Shown here: positions 45,473-55,116 of the stretch, piece by piece | How the letters are laid out: each line of letters opens with the position of its first letter | Numbering within the stretch: position 1 is the stretch's first letter | Source of the DNA: Acinetobacter brisouii | GTDB lineage: Bacteria > Pseudomonadota > Gammaproteobacteria > Pseudomonadales > Moraxellaceae | Direction: 5' to 3' | DNA: 64,000 nt | Assembly: GCF_008993995.1 (NCBI RefSeq) | Contig: NZ_BKNN01000001.1 | Coordinates: forward strand, 103,291 to 167,290 | Made by a program: the position numbers and the translations under genes | Notes under the pieces: model-generated | Database searches by the model: none | The model's input: only the letters and a program-made list of their open reading frames with translations | What the model was told of the DNA's origin: nothing

Positions 45473-46114
45473 ATGAGTGTTCGTCCAAATAAGATCGTGT
45501 GTGTGGGTCGTAGTTATGCGGATCATGCCAAAGAACTTGGTAATGCCGTTCCAGATCGTCCAGTGCTATTTATTAAGCCTTCGAGCAGTTTAATTGGTTT
45601 AGATGATGGTATTTCATGGAATTCGGCACTCGGTAGCTGCCACCATGAATGTGAGCTAACTTTGCGTATCGACCAAACCTTGAAGGCTGAAACTGATCCT
45701 GCAAAAGCACTTGCAGCAATTGGTGCGGTGACATTGGGACTAGATTTAACCTTGCGTGATTTGCAAACTGAATTGAAAAATAAAGGTCAGCCTTGGGAAC
45801 GTGCTAAATCTTTCGATGGCGCTTGTGTGCTTGCTGACTGGGTTGATGTCAGTGAAATTGAAGACTGGAAACATGTTCACTACACACTTGAAGTGAATGA
45901 TGCGATTCGTCAGTCTGGTGATACGGCATTGTTACTGTTCCCAATTGCTGAAATGCTGTGTGATATGAGTCAGGCATTTACCATCGAAGCGGGTGATGTG
46001 GTGATGACGGGCACACCAGCAGGAGTGGCAGCATTAGCAGCAGGCGATCAACTTAAAATGACTTTAAAAGGTCAAAGCCAAGATTTTGTTTGGACAACTT
46101 TTGTAAAAGCCTAA
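45473..46114 (+). CDS. Fumarylacetoacetate hydrolase (FAHD1-like) family protein
   Basis: 213 residues, a compact FAH fold. KIVCVGRSYADHAKELGN at the start, FIKPSSSLIG near 33, and the metal-binding acidic cluster HHECELTLRI near 57-66, followed by the catalytic-site TGTPAGVAAL. Relatives such as human FAHD1 and E. coli YcgM act as acylpyruvate hydrolases or oxaloacetate decarboxylases on small 2-oxo acids. The exact substrate is not predictable. RBS AAAGGAAGTCGT. Confidence 0.88.
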   Translation: MSVRPNKIVCVGRSYADHAKELGNAVPDRPVLFIKPSSSLIGLDDGISWNSALGSCHHECELTLRIDQTLKAETDPAKALAAIGAVTLGLDLTLRDLQTELKNKGQPWERAKSFDGACVLADWVDVSEIEDWKHVHYTLEVNDAIRQSGDTALLLFPIAEMLCDMSQAFTIEAGDVVMTGTPAGVAALAAGDQLKMTLKGQSQDFVWTTFVKA

Positions 46115-46128
46115 GCTGTTCTGAGGTC

Positions 46129-46158
46129 AAAAAACCGAGTGTGATCACTCGGTTTTTT
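46129..46158. terminator. Bidirectional terminator between FAH-family and YihY-family genes
   Basis: AAAAAACCGAGTGATCACTCGGTTTTTT, a perfect palindrome with A and T runs, between convergent genes; it overlaps the last codons of the minus-strand gene. Confidence 0.85.
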
Positions 46159-47425
46159 GATATGGAATAGTGCTCAATGCGGTTCGATGATCAAATAAAT
46201 GGGCTAAAGGAATAGATAAATGACTTTTTAGATAATCATCGGCATCATTGAGTAAAGGCTCAAGTGCTTGCATCCATTGATCATCATCATGAATATTACA
46301 AACATCACGGCGCAGTGGTAAGGTAAACGGTAAGGTGTTATAGAAGCTCCAAAAATCAACCTGAGACAAGTTGCGAATCAGCGCATATTCATCCCCATCG
46401 GTGCGTTTAATCAAGTGTTGACGTTCAAGCAATTCAACATAAGCAGGCCAACGTCCCACTTCGCCACGACCTAAGATTTTGAGGGCTTCCTCATCGTTGA
46501 CTGTTTCACCTAGTTTCTGTTTTTTATAAAATAAATCTAAAATATCAAGCAGCATAATCACAGGGTGACGTTTTTGGCGGTTGCCTGTACTAAAAGAGGT
46601 GAGAGCGAAACTGACCTCGACGCCTAATAAGACGATATTCCATGATAAATAAATCCATAATAGAAAAATAGGAACCGCGGCAAATGCACCATAGACCAGT
46701 TCATAGCTAGTAAAATTTGCCATCATGAAACCAAAAAAGCTTTTGAGTAACTGAAAAATTGAACCACTCAAAATGCCTGCAATTGCAGCGGCTTTAATCG
46801 GTACAGATCGGTTTGGGATTGTCCAATAAATAATAAAAAAACCAAGAATAATCAGAATATAAGAAATAAATCCTAGAAATATCGTACCATCGATTTGATA
46901 ACCAACAAAATTATTGCTCAAGATATTCAGGGAAGCGACAGTTGATGAAATTACAAATGCACTACCTAACAAAATTGGACCTAAAGAAATAATGGTCCAA
47001 TAGCGCATAAAACCAATAATTCCACCACGCTGTTGCTTGACTCGCCAAATACGATTAAAAGCTTCCTCAACACTAGTGAGCATCATCACTGAAGTGAGGA
47101 ATAAAAATAAAATTCCGATCACAGTCAGGTTACTGGACTTGTCCGTAAACGAGTTCAAGGCCTGATCAAAGGCGATGCTGCTTTTAGGTAATAGATTGGT
47201 ATAGATGAGATGCTGTACTTGCTGACGTGCAGGTTCTAGCGCTTTAATCGAAGAAATAATGACTAAAAACACTGTTAGCATGGGTACGACAGCAAATAAC
47301 GTGGTGTAAGTCAGTGAAGCGGCTTTGTCACGACAACGATCATTCTCAAACCGATTGATTGTAAATAAAAGAAACTGAAACCATTTTTTTTCATAAAATG
47401 GCAGGCGTGTCAGAAGTTTTTGCAT
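46145..47425 (-). CDS. YihY/BrkB family inner-membrane protein
   Basis: 426 residues with six predicted membrane helices in the first 275 residues (for example LTYTTLFAVVPMLTVFLVII). The family was once labelled ribonuclease BN by mistake; its role is uncertain, with transport or envelope functions suggested. A soluble C-terminal extension of about 145 residues (after LTSFSTGNRQKRHPV) resembles a small winged-helix-like region and is cytoplasmic by prediction. It is divergent from wrbA with 109 bases between them. Confidence 0.88.
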   Translation of the reverse strand: MQKLLTRLPFYEKKWFQFLLFTINRFENDRCRDKAASLTYTTLFAVVPMLTVFLVIISSIKALEPARQQVQHLIYTNLLPKSSIAFDQALNSFTDKSSNLTVIGILFLFLTSVMMLTSVEEAFNRIWRVKQQRGGIIGFMRYWTIISLGPILLGSAFVISSTVASLNILSNNFVGYQIDGTIFLGFISYILIILGFFIIYWTIPNRSVPIKAAAIAGILSGSIFQLLKSFFGFMMANFTSYELVYGAFAAVPIFLLWIYLSWNIVLLGVEVSFALTSFSTGNRQKRHPVIMLLDILDLFYKKQKLGETVNDEEALKILGRGEVGRWPAYVELLERQHLIKRTDGDEYALIRNLSQVDFWSFYNTLPFTLPLRRDVCNIHDDDQWMQALEPLLNDADDYLKSHLSIPLAHLFDHRTALSTIPYQKTE

Positions 47426-47534
47426 AACCTAGCCCTAATTTTTTTGATGAGAATTTATGTAATATTTCTCTAAGGCTACCCAAAAAAACGACAAAATACC
47501 GTATAGTTTTCTTTTTTATTGTATTTCAAGAGCA

Positions 47535-48125
47535 ATGCAAACCTATATTCTCGTACTGTATTACAGCAAATATGGCTCAACCAAAGAAATGGCACACTTG
47601 ATTGCCGATGGTATTGAAGCAGCAGGGATGTCCGTCAAAATTCGTACCGTTCCACAATTGACCACGGCGGTAGAAGTCGCTGCGCCAAGTATTCCTGAAG
47701 AAGGCGATATTTACTGTAGTTTAGAGGATTTGGCAGGCTGTGCAGGTTTAGCACTAGGTTCGCCAACGCGCTTTGGTAACATGGCGAGCGAGATGAAATA
47801 CTTTTGGGATCAGACTACGACCTTATGGCTGAGTGGTGCTTTACATAACAAACCTGCTTGTGTCTTTACGTCATCGGGTTCGATGCATGGCGGACAGGAA
47901 AGTACTTTGCTTAGTATGTTGCCGCCTTTATTTCACCACGGCATGATGATTTTAGGTTTAACCAATGCACATCCTGCATTGTCCAATACTAAATCAGGCG
48001 GAACGCCGTATGGGGCAAGTCATGTCAGTGGTTCACGTCATGATCAAGGTTTAAGCGCAGAAGAAAAAGCGTTGTGTATTGAACAGGGTAAACGTTTGGG
48101 TGAAGTCGCATTGAAATTGCAATAA
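47535..48125 (+). CDS. wrbA: NAD(P)H:quinone oxidoreductase WrbA
   Basis: 196 residues of flavodoxin fold. FMN-binding loops: YYSKYGSTKEMA (about 9-20), GSPTRFGNMASEMKYFWDQT (about 76-95) and SSGSMHGGQEST (about 112). WrbA reduces quinones by two electrons, avoiding semiquinone radicals. RBS AAGAGCA. A terminator shared with xpt follows. Confidence 0.94.
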   Translation: MQTYILVLYYSKYGSTKEMAHLIADGIEAAGMSVKIRTVPQLTTAVEVAAPSIPEEGDIYCSLEDLAGCAGLALGSPTRFGNMASEMKYFWDQTTTLWLSGALHNKPACVFTSSGSMHGGQESTLLSMLPPLFHHGMMILGLTNAHPALSNTKSGGTPYGASHVSGSRHDQGLSAEEKALCIEQGKRLGEVALKLQ

Positions 48126-48185
48126 CAAGATTGATTTTTAGGTCGATGACTGGGCAAGCATTCCAATTCATCGACCAAATGCTCC

Positions 48186-48217
48186 AAAAAAAAAGAGCGA
48201 ATCAATCGCTCTTTTTT
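48186..48217. terminator. Bidirectional terminator between wrbA and xpt
   Basis: AAAGAGCGA-ATCAA-TCGCTCTTTTTT with A and T runs on the two sides, between convergent genes. Confidence 0.85.
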
Positions 48218-48219
48218 AT

Positions 48220-48807
<588 letters not shown>

Positions 48808-48815
48808 CTAAGGAA

Positions 48816-48857
48816 CGGATGCTTTTTTAAGCAAAGGCGTATTTTAAAAAGCATCCG
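48816..48857. repeat. Inverted repeat in the xpt upstream region
   Basis: CGGATGCTTTTT (48816-48827) and AAAAAGCATCCG (48846-48857) are a perfect 12-base inverted repeat with an 18-base loop, lying between the DUF3108 gene stop and the xpt start. On the minus strand the T residues are inside the stem rather than after it, so it is not a standard terminator. It may control xpt or end the upstream transcript. Confidence 0.55.
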
Positions 48858-48889
48858 AAAAATTGCAAGTCAAAATTGCAAAAATGCGT

Positions 48890-49600
48890 TTATTTGGTTG
48901 GTCCTTGATAGCCTGTGAGCAAAATACCATAAGAACTGCTACCATCATTATGGGCAACTTTGACAGGTAAGTAGTCAAGTTTAGGCGCTAACCAGAAAAT
49001 GGTATTACGTTCGGCTTTGCCGTGTTCGAGTTTGACTTTAATGGTACTGAGTGTGCCATAAGGAGTAACAAGGTTTTCATTCCCCAGTTTAATAAAACGA
49101 CGAGCATCTACCCCTTTGGCATCAGTCAGCAAATAACTGTTTTTAAGCCCTGATTTTTGTAAATCTTCACGGATTTGGATTTCAGCATTGAGTTCATCCA
49201 AAGCGCCTGTTTTCCATGCAAACGAACGTGCTTTGCCTTTGCGGTTGGTGGTAATGGTTTTGGCGGCAGGATTAAAGTTGATTTTAAGCGTATCAGACAA
49301 GCCAATATAACTGGCATTGCGGCTAAAACTATTGGAAACCACATTATTGCCGATGAGGGAAAAGTGACTGGTTTCGGTGGCAGAAGCTAAAATGCCGGCC
49401 TTTGCTGCAAAGACATAAGTCCAGTTATTGCCATTTTGTTTTAAACTACGGGTTGCTGAACCCATGTTTTTACCGTTATAGGAAAACTGGTAAGTTGCCT
49501 GAAACGGGCTGAGTGCCATAGCTTCTGAAGAAATTGCGACAGCGCCAAGCAAAAGAACAGCAACGCCCAAAGAGCGTGCAGGGATTCGTTGTTTAAGCAT
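48890..49600 (-). CDS. DUF3108 exported protein
   Basis: 236 residues from ATG 49600, preferred over the ATG two codons earlier because TAGGA then has a six-base spacing. A signal peptide ends near residue 29 (AVAISSEAMA). The mature part is beta-rich (LSPFQATYQFSYNGKNMGSA near its start) as in DUF3108 proteins, whose function is unknown; an outer-membrane or lipid-linked periplasmic role has been guessed for relatives. Confidence 0.82.
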   Translation of the reverse strand: MLKQRIPARSLGVAVLLLGAVAISSEAMALSPFQATYQFSYNGKNMGSATRSLKQNGNNWTYVFAAKAGILASATETSHFSLIGNNVVSNSFSRNASYIGLSDTLKINFNPAAKTITTNRKGKARSFAWKTGALDELNAEIQIREDLQKSGLKNSYLLTDAKGVDARRFIKLGNENLVTPYGTLSTIKVKLEHGKAERNTIFWLAPKLDYLPVKVAHNDGSSSYGILLTGYQGPTK

Positions 49601-49691
49601 AATCATTCCTACAATATTTATATTTTATCGTGACATAGATTAATCGATGAAATGTGAATGCATACATATATTTTGTATGAGATCTATCATA

Positions 49692-50357
49692 TTATGTGCT
49701 TTTTTCAGCGTCTTTTGTTGTATCCACAGGATCGGTTAATGTTGACTCCTCTGAAGTTTTCTTAAAAAGCGCTTCTAAATTGACATTGCCCAAAACCACC
49801 AGTTCAGCTTCACGTAATACCGCATGATTGACGTGAACTTTGGCTAAAGTTTCAATAATAGATGGATTTTTACCGAGCCAGCGATTCAGGTCGAGATATA
49901 ACAGATCATCTTTGACATCAAGCACATTAAAACGCTGTAAAATTGTACCAAGTGGGTCTTTGTCTAAAACTTTTTGATAAAAGAATAGGGCGAATTTAAC
50001 GGCTATTTTTTGGAAAACATTTTTATACTTGGCTTCAATGACTTGAGTTTGGCTAATTTGTTCAAAGACCAAGAGTTGGGTATCTTTGTTGAGTTCCATT
50101 TGTAATAATTTTAGGTCAACAGATAAAGTGGTATACAAGCCTTGAACGTCAAGTGTGGCATACAAACGTAGCCAGTCATCATGTACATCGGCATGTAAGT
50201 CCTGCAAAATTTTCACGTTATCGGTCACAAAACGTTTGAAAGTTGCGTTTAGAAATACTTGCGATAATGCAAATTCACGCTCTTCCTCAATAAATCCTCC
50301 AGCCTTGCGGTATACCTCGCAGATACGTTTAGAAATGTTGGAAATGAGCGTTTGCAT
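49692..50357 (-). CDS. Protein of unknown function, predicted soluble
   Basis: 221 residues, mostly helical, no signal peptide or clear membrane helix; a moderately hydrophobic stretch (IAVKFALFFYQKV) lies near 118-130. The C-terminus is acidic and probably flexible (SEESTLTDPVDTTKDAEKST). I do not recognise a family. It is on the same strand as the DUF3108 gene, with 91 bases between them. Confidence 0.65.
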   Translation of the reverse strand: MQTLISNISKRICEVYRKAGGFIEEEREFALSQVFLNATFKRFVTDNVKILQDLHADVHDDWLRLYATLDVQGLYTTLSVDLKLLQMELNKDTQLLVFEQISQTQVIEAKYKNVFQKIAVKFALFFYQKVLDKDPLGTILQRFNVLDVKDDLLYLDLNRWLGKNPSIIETLAKVHVNHAVLREAELVVLGNVNLEALFKKTSEESTLTDPVDTTKDAEKST

Positions 50358-50562
50358 AAATGGCTTCCAAAAAATAGTTTTTTATACGGGTTGCAATCTT
50401 ATTGAATAAGATGAAAAATTCACATCTATTTTTTATACTCGCTGTTGCAAAGTCGATCAGCTATATTCGGCTGCAAAAATAGTATAAAACAGCATTTTTC
50501 TCTAAAAAATCGCATATTTGTATGTTACGTGTATTTTTGACAAGTTTGGTCGTTTTAATGTT

Positions 50563-51444
50563 ATGACAAAGCAATACTTGATTCAGCAAAAAATCACACT
50601 GTCTTGGTGGAAAGACTCGGTATTTATGGTGGCAGTGATTTCGGCATTGCTACTGCATCTTATTTTGTTGTGCATACGCTTTGCGATGCCGCATGCCGAT
50701 CAGTCTATGCATCAAGACATTGCTGTGACGATTCGACCAAGCAAAGATGCAGTGGAAAACGCAGACTTTATTGCACAGGCAGATCAACAAGGTTCAGGGA
50801 TTTTTAGACAAAAACACCGTATGTCAACCAATCTTGCCCCAGCAGATGAGTCTCAGTCCGCAGGTGATCAACAACTGCAACAACTTGAAATGGTTAAACA
50901 GCAGCGCGAGCTTAAATTTGAAGAAAAAGTGCTGATGACTGTTTTGAGCTGGCAAAAACAAAGTGAAGATCAACATCGTAAAAAAGCCATGGATGAATTG
51001 CAAAGCCAATATCAGGCGAAAGCAGCGATGGTGGCGAGTCTTGAAGCTCAGTATTTACAGCGTCAACAAGATTTTAGTCGTCAGCAAAAAATTAAAACGG
51101 TAGATGGTATTCAGGCTAAACGAGATGCATCGGCGGCTTATTTGAATAAGTTCCGTGAAAAAGTGGAGTTATATGGCAACCGCTACTATCCAGAACAAGC
51201 CAAGCAACAACGCTGGTCTGGCGAAGTTCGTTTAATGGTGGCCTTAAATAGTGAGGGTGGGGTACGTGCATTGCATTTATTGCAGAGTTCTGGACATGCG
51301 GTTTTAGATGAAGCAGCCAAAGATTCTGTACGCCGTGGAGCGCCTTTTGGGCGTTTCGATGCCAGCATGAAAGATATTTCTGAGTTACGTATTGTACGGA
51401 CGTGGCGTTTTGATCCAGCTGAAGCTGAATTTGAAGTGAAATAA
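50563..51444 (+). CDS. TonB-like energy transducer family protein
   Basis: 293 residues from ATG 50563; an upstream in-frame ATG would add 15. One membrane helix near residues 17-40 (DSVFMVAVISALLLHLILLC) is followed by a long charged, helical, Gln-rich region (about 95-205) and a C-terminal TonB-type domain of about 75 residues (WSGEVRLMVALNSEGGVRAL, then SSGHAVLDEAAKDSVRRGAPF). TonB proteins couple the proton gradient to outer-membrane receptors; no exbBD neighbours are present here and the usual Pro-rich stretch is replaced by a coiled-coil-like region, closer to TolA. A terminator follows. Confidence 0.82.
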   Translation: MTKQYLIQQKITLSWWKDSVFMVAVISALLLHLILLCIRFAMPHADQSMHQDIAVTIRPSKDAVENADFIAQADQQGSGIFRQKHRMSTNLAPADESQSAGDQQLQQLEMVKQQRELKFEEKVLMTVLSWQKQSEDQHRKKAMDELQSQYQAKAAMVASLEAQYLQRQQDFSRQQKIKTVDGIQAKRDASAAYLNKFREKVELYGNRYYPEQAKQQRWSGEVRLMVALNSEGGVRALHLLQSSGHAVLDEAAKDSVRRGAPFGRFDASMKDISELRIVRTWRFDPAEAEFEVK

Positions 51445-51473
51445 AAAAATCGGGAATTTATCCCGATTTTTTT
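51443..51473. terminator. Bidirectional terminator after the TonB-like gene
   Basis: AAAAATCGGGA-ATTTA-TCCCGATTTTTTT, between convergent genes. Confidence 0.85.
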
Positions 51474-51771
51474 ATGTGGTTTGATGGATTTGATACTGTC
51501 GCTGCAATTCACAAATTTCAATGCTGTAGTTTTTGTACCAGCGTTCTCGTCCGATCTGTTGCGCGATTTGATGTTCAGGATCTTGTTGCCAACGTTGAAT
51601 ACTGGCGAGATCTGTCCAATATGACAGTGCAATTTCTTGCTCATTTTCAGTATAGGACTCGAACTTCAAGCAACCATAGTCAGAAAAGGCCTTTTGACGT
51701 AATTGCTGTGCAGTTTGACTATATTCTGAATCGAGCTGTGCAATCTCTGCTTTGAAAATCACCACAAACAT
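51472..51771 (-). CDS. Antibiotic biosynthesis monooxygenase (ABM) domain protein
   Basis: 99 residues from ATG 51771 with AAGGAG eight bases upstream (a GTG at 51780 is less likely). The ABM-type ferredoxin-like fold is suggested by MFVVIFKAE, GCLKFESYTENEQEIALSYW and WYKNYSIEI. Members include haem-degrading and quinone-oxidising enzymes as well as proteins of unknown role. It lies 21 bases after ybeY and ends the miaB-ybeZ-ybeY run. Confidence 0.8.
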   Translation of the reverse strand: MFVVIFKAEIAQLDSEYSQTAQQLRQKAFSDYGCLKFESYTENEQEIALSYWTDLASIQRWQQDPEHQIAQQIGRERWYKNYSIEICELQRQYQIHQTT

Positions 51772-51792
51772 CAATTGCACTCCTTTCTATTT

Positions 51793-52272
51793 TTACTGAT
51801 CCTGATACGGATTGGCTAAACCGAGTTTGGCTAAAATCTCAATTTCCAAAGCTTCCATTTCCTCAGCATCTTCATCGCTAGTTTCATGGTCATAGCCAAG
51901 CAAATGCAGTGTGCCATGCACCAACATATGGGTGAAATGATCGAGCGGTTTTTTATGCTGTTGATCGGCTTCCTGCAAAACGACAGGAATACAGATCACC
52001 AAGTCACCCAGTGGAAATGCATCCAGCATCGGAAGGACTTCTTCAGGAATATCACTTGGAAAAGACAGAACATTGGTCGGTTTGTCTTTTTGGCGGTATT
52101 GTAAATTCAGTTCATGACTTTCAGCATTATCGACACAAGCAACCCCGATTTCACAATCTTGCTGCATGTCGACATGGCGTAAAGTGGTTTCAATGACTTT
52201 TTTAAGATAACCACGTTTTAGCACCAGTTCAGGTGCTAAAACGTCTTGTTGTAATGAAAGATTAAGTTTCAA
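51793..52272 (-). CDS. ybeY: Endoribonuclease YbeY
   Basis: 159 residues. The zinc-binding [11 protein letters not shown] motif (HxxxHxxGxxH-type, near 117-127) is present, as is the [10 protein letters not shown] segment near 64-73. YbeY is a 16S rRNA maturation and ribosome quality-control endonuclease. Nine bases after ybeZ, as in other gammaproteobacteria. Confidence 0.96.
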   Translation of the reverse strand: MKLNLSLQQDVLAPELVLKRGYLKKVIETTLRHVDMQQDCEIGVACVDNAESHELNLQYRQKDKPTNVLSFPSDIPEEVLPMLDAFPLGDLVICIPVVLQEADQQHKKPLDHFTHMLVHGTLHLLGYDHETSDEDAEEMEALEIEILAKLGLANPYQDQ

Positions 52273-52281
52273 AATGAGTCC

Positions 52282-53364
52282 TTAAGCGTCCTGATGTTGG
52301 GCATCTGCCGCGACATCATTTTCTTGAATGAGTGCTTCGTGGCGTGCTTTGCGTGCAGCACGTTCTTCAGCACCAATTCGGTGTTGCTCACTGTCCCAGC
52401 CTTCATAGGCTTCGACAATTTTTTGTACGAGTTGATGGCGAACCACATCACGAGAGTGGAAACGCGTAATATGAATTTCAGTCACATGCTCTAAAACACG
52501 CAAAGCATGAGCTAAACCTGATTGCTGACCACGTGGTAAATCGACTTGGGTAATATCCCCTGTAATGACGGCGCGAGAACCAAAACCTAAACGGGTGAGG
52601 AACATCTTCATTTGTTCAGGTGTGGTGTTTTGTGCTTCATCCAAAATCACAAACGAGTGATTTAAGGTACGTCCACGCATATAAGCGAGCGGTGCAACTT
52701 CAATCACTTGGCGTTCGATCAACTTCGCCACTTTTTCAAAGCCAAGCATTTCATACAAAGCATCGTAAAGTGGACGTAGATAGGGATCAATTTTTTGGCT
52801 TAAGTCCCCAGGGAGGAAACCCAGTTTTTCACCTGCTTCAACCGCAGGACGAACCAAGAGAATTCGCTGGATTTCGTTACGTTCGAGCATATCGACTGCT
52901 GCAGCAACGGCTAAATAGGTTTTACCCGTTCCCGCAGGTCCAATACCAAAAGAAATATCACTTTGCAAAATACGCTGTACATAGCGTTTCTGGTTTGCAC
53001 CACGCGGGTTAATACGCCCTTTGCGTGTTTGTAACCAGACGCTGTCTAGCCCAGTATGCTCCTGACCCTCATCATCCATCAGATCACGCTCGGTCTGACT
53101 GCCTTGAATCATCATGTGTAATTGGTCTGCACTAATCGGAGAGGACAGTTCAGCTTCTTCATGCAGTCGCTGTAACAGGGTTTCTGCTCTCTCCACCACC
53201 TCAATGTCACCATCGATATAAAAAACATCGCCTCGATGGGTAATTTGGACGTCTAAACGTTGTTCAATTTGTTTCAAGTGACCGTTGTAAGCACCGAGCA
53301 TGCTTTTTAAACGGTCCATTGAAATACCTGGAAAAGATACTGTACGTCGGATCGCTGCAGTCAA
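52282..53364 (-). CDS. ybeZ: PhoH-family ATPase YbeZ
   Basis: 360 residues from a TTG start at 53364 with GGA upstream. The N-terminal KH-like segment is followed by a PhoH-type ATPase with Walker A GPAGTGKTYLA (about 142-152), RILLVRPAVEAGEKLGFLPG and Walker B SFVILDEAQNTT. YbeZ works with YbeY in rRNA processing. Part of the miaB-ybeZ-ybeY operon, 40 bases after miaB. Confidence 0.95.
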   Translation of the reverse strand: MTAAIRRTVSFPGISMDRLKSMLGAYNGHLKQIEQRLDVQITHRGDVFYIDGDIEVVERAETLLQRLHEEAELSSPISADQLHMMIQGSQTERDLMDDEGQEHTGLDSVWLQTRKGRINPRGANQKRYVQRILQSDISFGIGPAGTGKTYLAVAAAVDMLERNEIQRILLVRPAVEAGEKLGFLPGDLSQKIDPYLRPLYDALYEMLGFEKVAKLIERQVIEVAPLAYMRGRTLNHSFVILDEAQNTTPEQMKMFLTRLGFGSRAVITGDITQVDLPRGQQSGLAHALRVLEHVTEIHITRFHSRDVVRHQLVQKIVEAYEGWDSEQHRIGAEERAARKARHEALIQENDVAADAQHQDA

Positions 53365-53404
53365 GACAATTCCTTTTAAGTGTTGTTTAGTCTATAGCCC
53401 TACA

Positions 53405-54862
53405 TTACGCCACGTCAGGCTCAAGATTCAAGAGCTCACCATAGACTAAATTCAAAGTTTTAATCTCGGTAATCTCAATTTCTGCAAAACGACCAACCCA
53501 AGTCGCATCGCCAATAAACGTTACTAAACGGGTGTTGTCTGCTGTGCCGACCAAAAGATTTGGGTCTTTATTAGAAACATTTTCAATCAAGACACGTTGC
53601 ACTGTACCTAGCATGGCATCAGTTTTGTCGATACTTGACTGTTTAATGACTTTTTGAACTTGTGCAAGACGGTCTTTTTTCACCTCTTCAGGCGTCGTGT
53701 CTTCAAGCTCTGAAGCAGGTGTACCTGGGCGTTTAGAGTAAATGAAGCTATAAGAATGATCGAAATCTAAATCTTTAATGAACTGCAAAGTTTCCGCAAA
53801 ATGTTCATCAGTTTCACCTGGGAAACCAATAATAAAATCACTCGACAAATGCATGTCTGGGCGGATTTCGCGTAACTTTTCAATTTTATTGATATAAACA
53901 TCAATGGTGTGGTTACGTTTCATGGCCTGTAACACAGCATTTGAACCACTTTGTACAGGCAAGTGCAAATGCGACACCATTTGTGGAAGATCACGGTAGC
54001 ACTGAATCAGGTCTTCAGAAAATTCAAGTGGATGCGATGTGGTATAACGTAGACGACCAATCCCTGGAATTTCTGAAACTAAACGTAACAAATCAGCGAA
54101 GGTACAGATTTTGCCATCAAAGGTTTCACCACGATAACCATTGACGTTTTGACCTAAAAGGCTGATTTCACGAACGCCTTTTTCAGCAAGACCTGCAATT
54201 TCCGCCAAGACATCATCAAGTGGACGAGAAACTTCTTCACCACGTGTGTAAGGCACAACACAGAATGAACAATATTTTGAACAACCTTCCATGATCGAAA
54301 CAAAGGCTTTGTAACCTTCAACACGTGGTTCAGGCAAGAAGTCGAATTTTTCAATATCAGGGAATGAGATATCGACCAGTTTAATTTTGTCTTGCTTTGG
54401 CTTTTCAACTTGATCGTTGTGTTGATCGAGCATTTGCGGTAAACGGTGCAAAGTTTGTGGGCCAAAAACCATGTCGACATACGGTGCACGTTTTTGAATG
54501 TTGTCACCTTCTTGTGAGGCGACACAACCACCGACACCGATCACAAGATCAGGATTTTTTTCTTTCAGTTTGCGCCAACGACCAAGCTCACTAAAGACTT
54601 TTTCTTGAGCTTTTTCACGAATCGAACAGGTGTTCATCAAAAGAATGTCAGCATCTTTTGGATCGTTGGTGAGTACATAGCCGTGTGAGTCGCCGAGGAG
54701 GTCGGCCATACGGTGACTGTCATATTCATTCATTTGACACCCTTGAGTTTCAATGTACAGTTTTTTCACTGCGTTTGAAACGTCAGAGGTGTGCAAAGGC
54801 TGGGAGACAGTGTTTTCTGAGGCAGCTTCGGCACGTGCTGGAATGAAGGTCTGAACCGTCAT
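53405..54862 (-). CDS. miaB: tRNA-2-methylthio-N6-isopentenyladenosine synthase MiaB
   Basis: 485 residues. The auxiliary cluster domain begins [20 protein letters not shown] with the three cysteines (the last near VGVGGCVAS). The radical SAM cluster motif is CSKYCSFC (about 193-200), and a TRAM domain ends the protein. It adds the methylthio group to position 37 of tRNAs reading UNN codons. An N-terminal extension of about 30 residues precedes the domain. First gene of the miaB-ybeZ-ybeY operon. Confidence 0.97.
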   Translation of the reverse strand: MTVQTFIPARAEAASENTVSQPLHTSDVSNAVKKLYIETQGCQMNEYDSHRMADLLGDSHGYVLTNDPKDADILLMNTCSIREKAQEKVFSELGRWRKLKEKNPDLVIGVGGCVASQEGDNIQKRAPYVDMVFGPQTLHRLPQMLDQHNDQVEKPKQDKIKLVDISFPDIEKFDFLPEPRVEGYKAFVSIMEGCSKYCSFCVVPYTRGEEVSRPLDDVLAEIAGLAEKGVREISLLGQNVNGYRGETFDGKICTFADLLRLVSEIPGIGRLRYTTSHPLEFSEDLIQCYRDLPQMVSHLHLPVQSGSNAVLQAMKRNHTIDVYINKIEKLREIRPDMHLSSDFIIGFPGETDEHFAETLQFIKDLDFDHSYSFIYSKRPGTPASELEDTTPEEVKKDRLAQVQKVIKQSSIDKTDAMLGTVQRVLIENVSNKDPNLLVGTADNTRLVTFIGDATWVGRFAEIEITEIKTLNLVYGELLNLEPDVA

Positions 54863-55116
54863 GTAGGCTCCTGAAAAATAAGGCTAAGAGTTCAGGTCTA
54901 GATTGGTATGAACCTGTAACACTTTGGCAAGGAAGAAAAGGAGCGGTATTTTAGCATTTTTTGTTTTGAAGCTATAGCTCTTTTGGTTTTTACGGATCGG
55001 TACGAAATTGCCGATTCTTTGCCCAAAATGATTACATAACATAACAACAACAGTGCATCTATTAACATTAAACTGAGGGCAAAAATTGCAGGGCAAGTAA
55101 GGGTATATTCGGCTAT

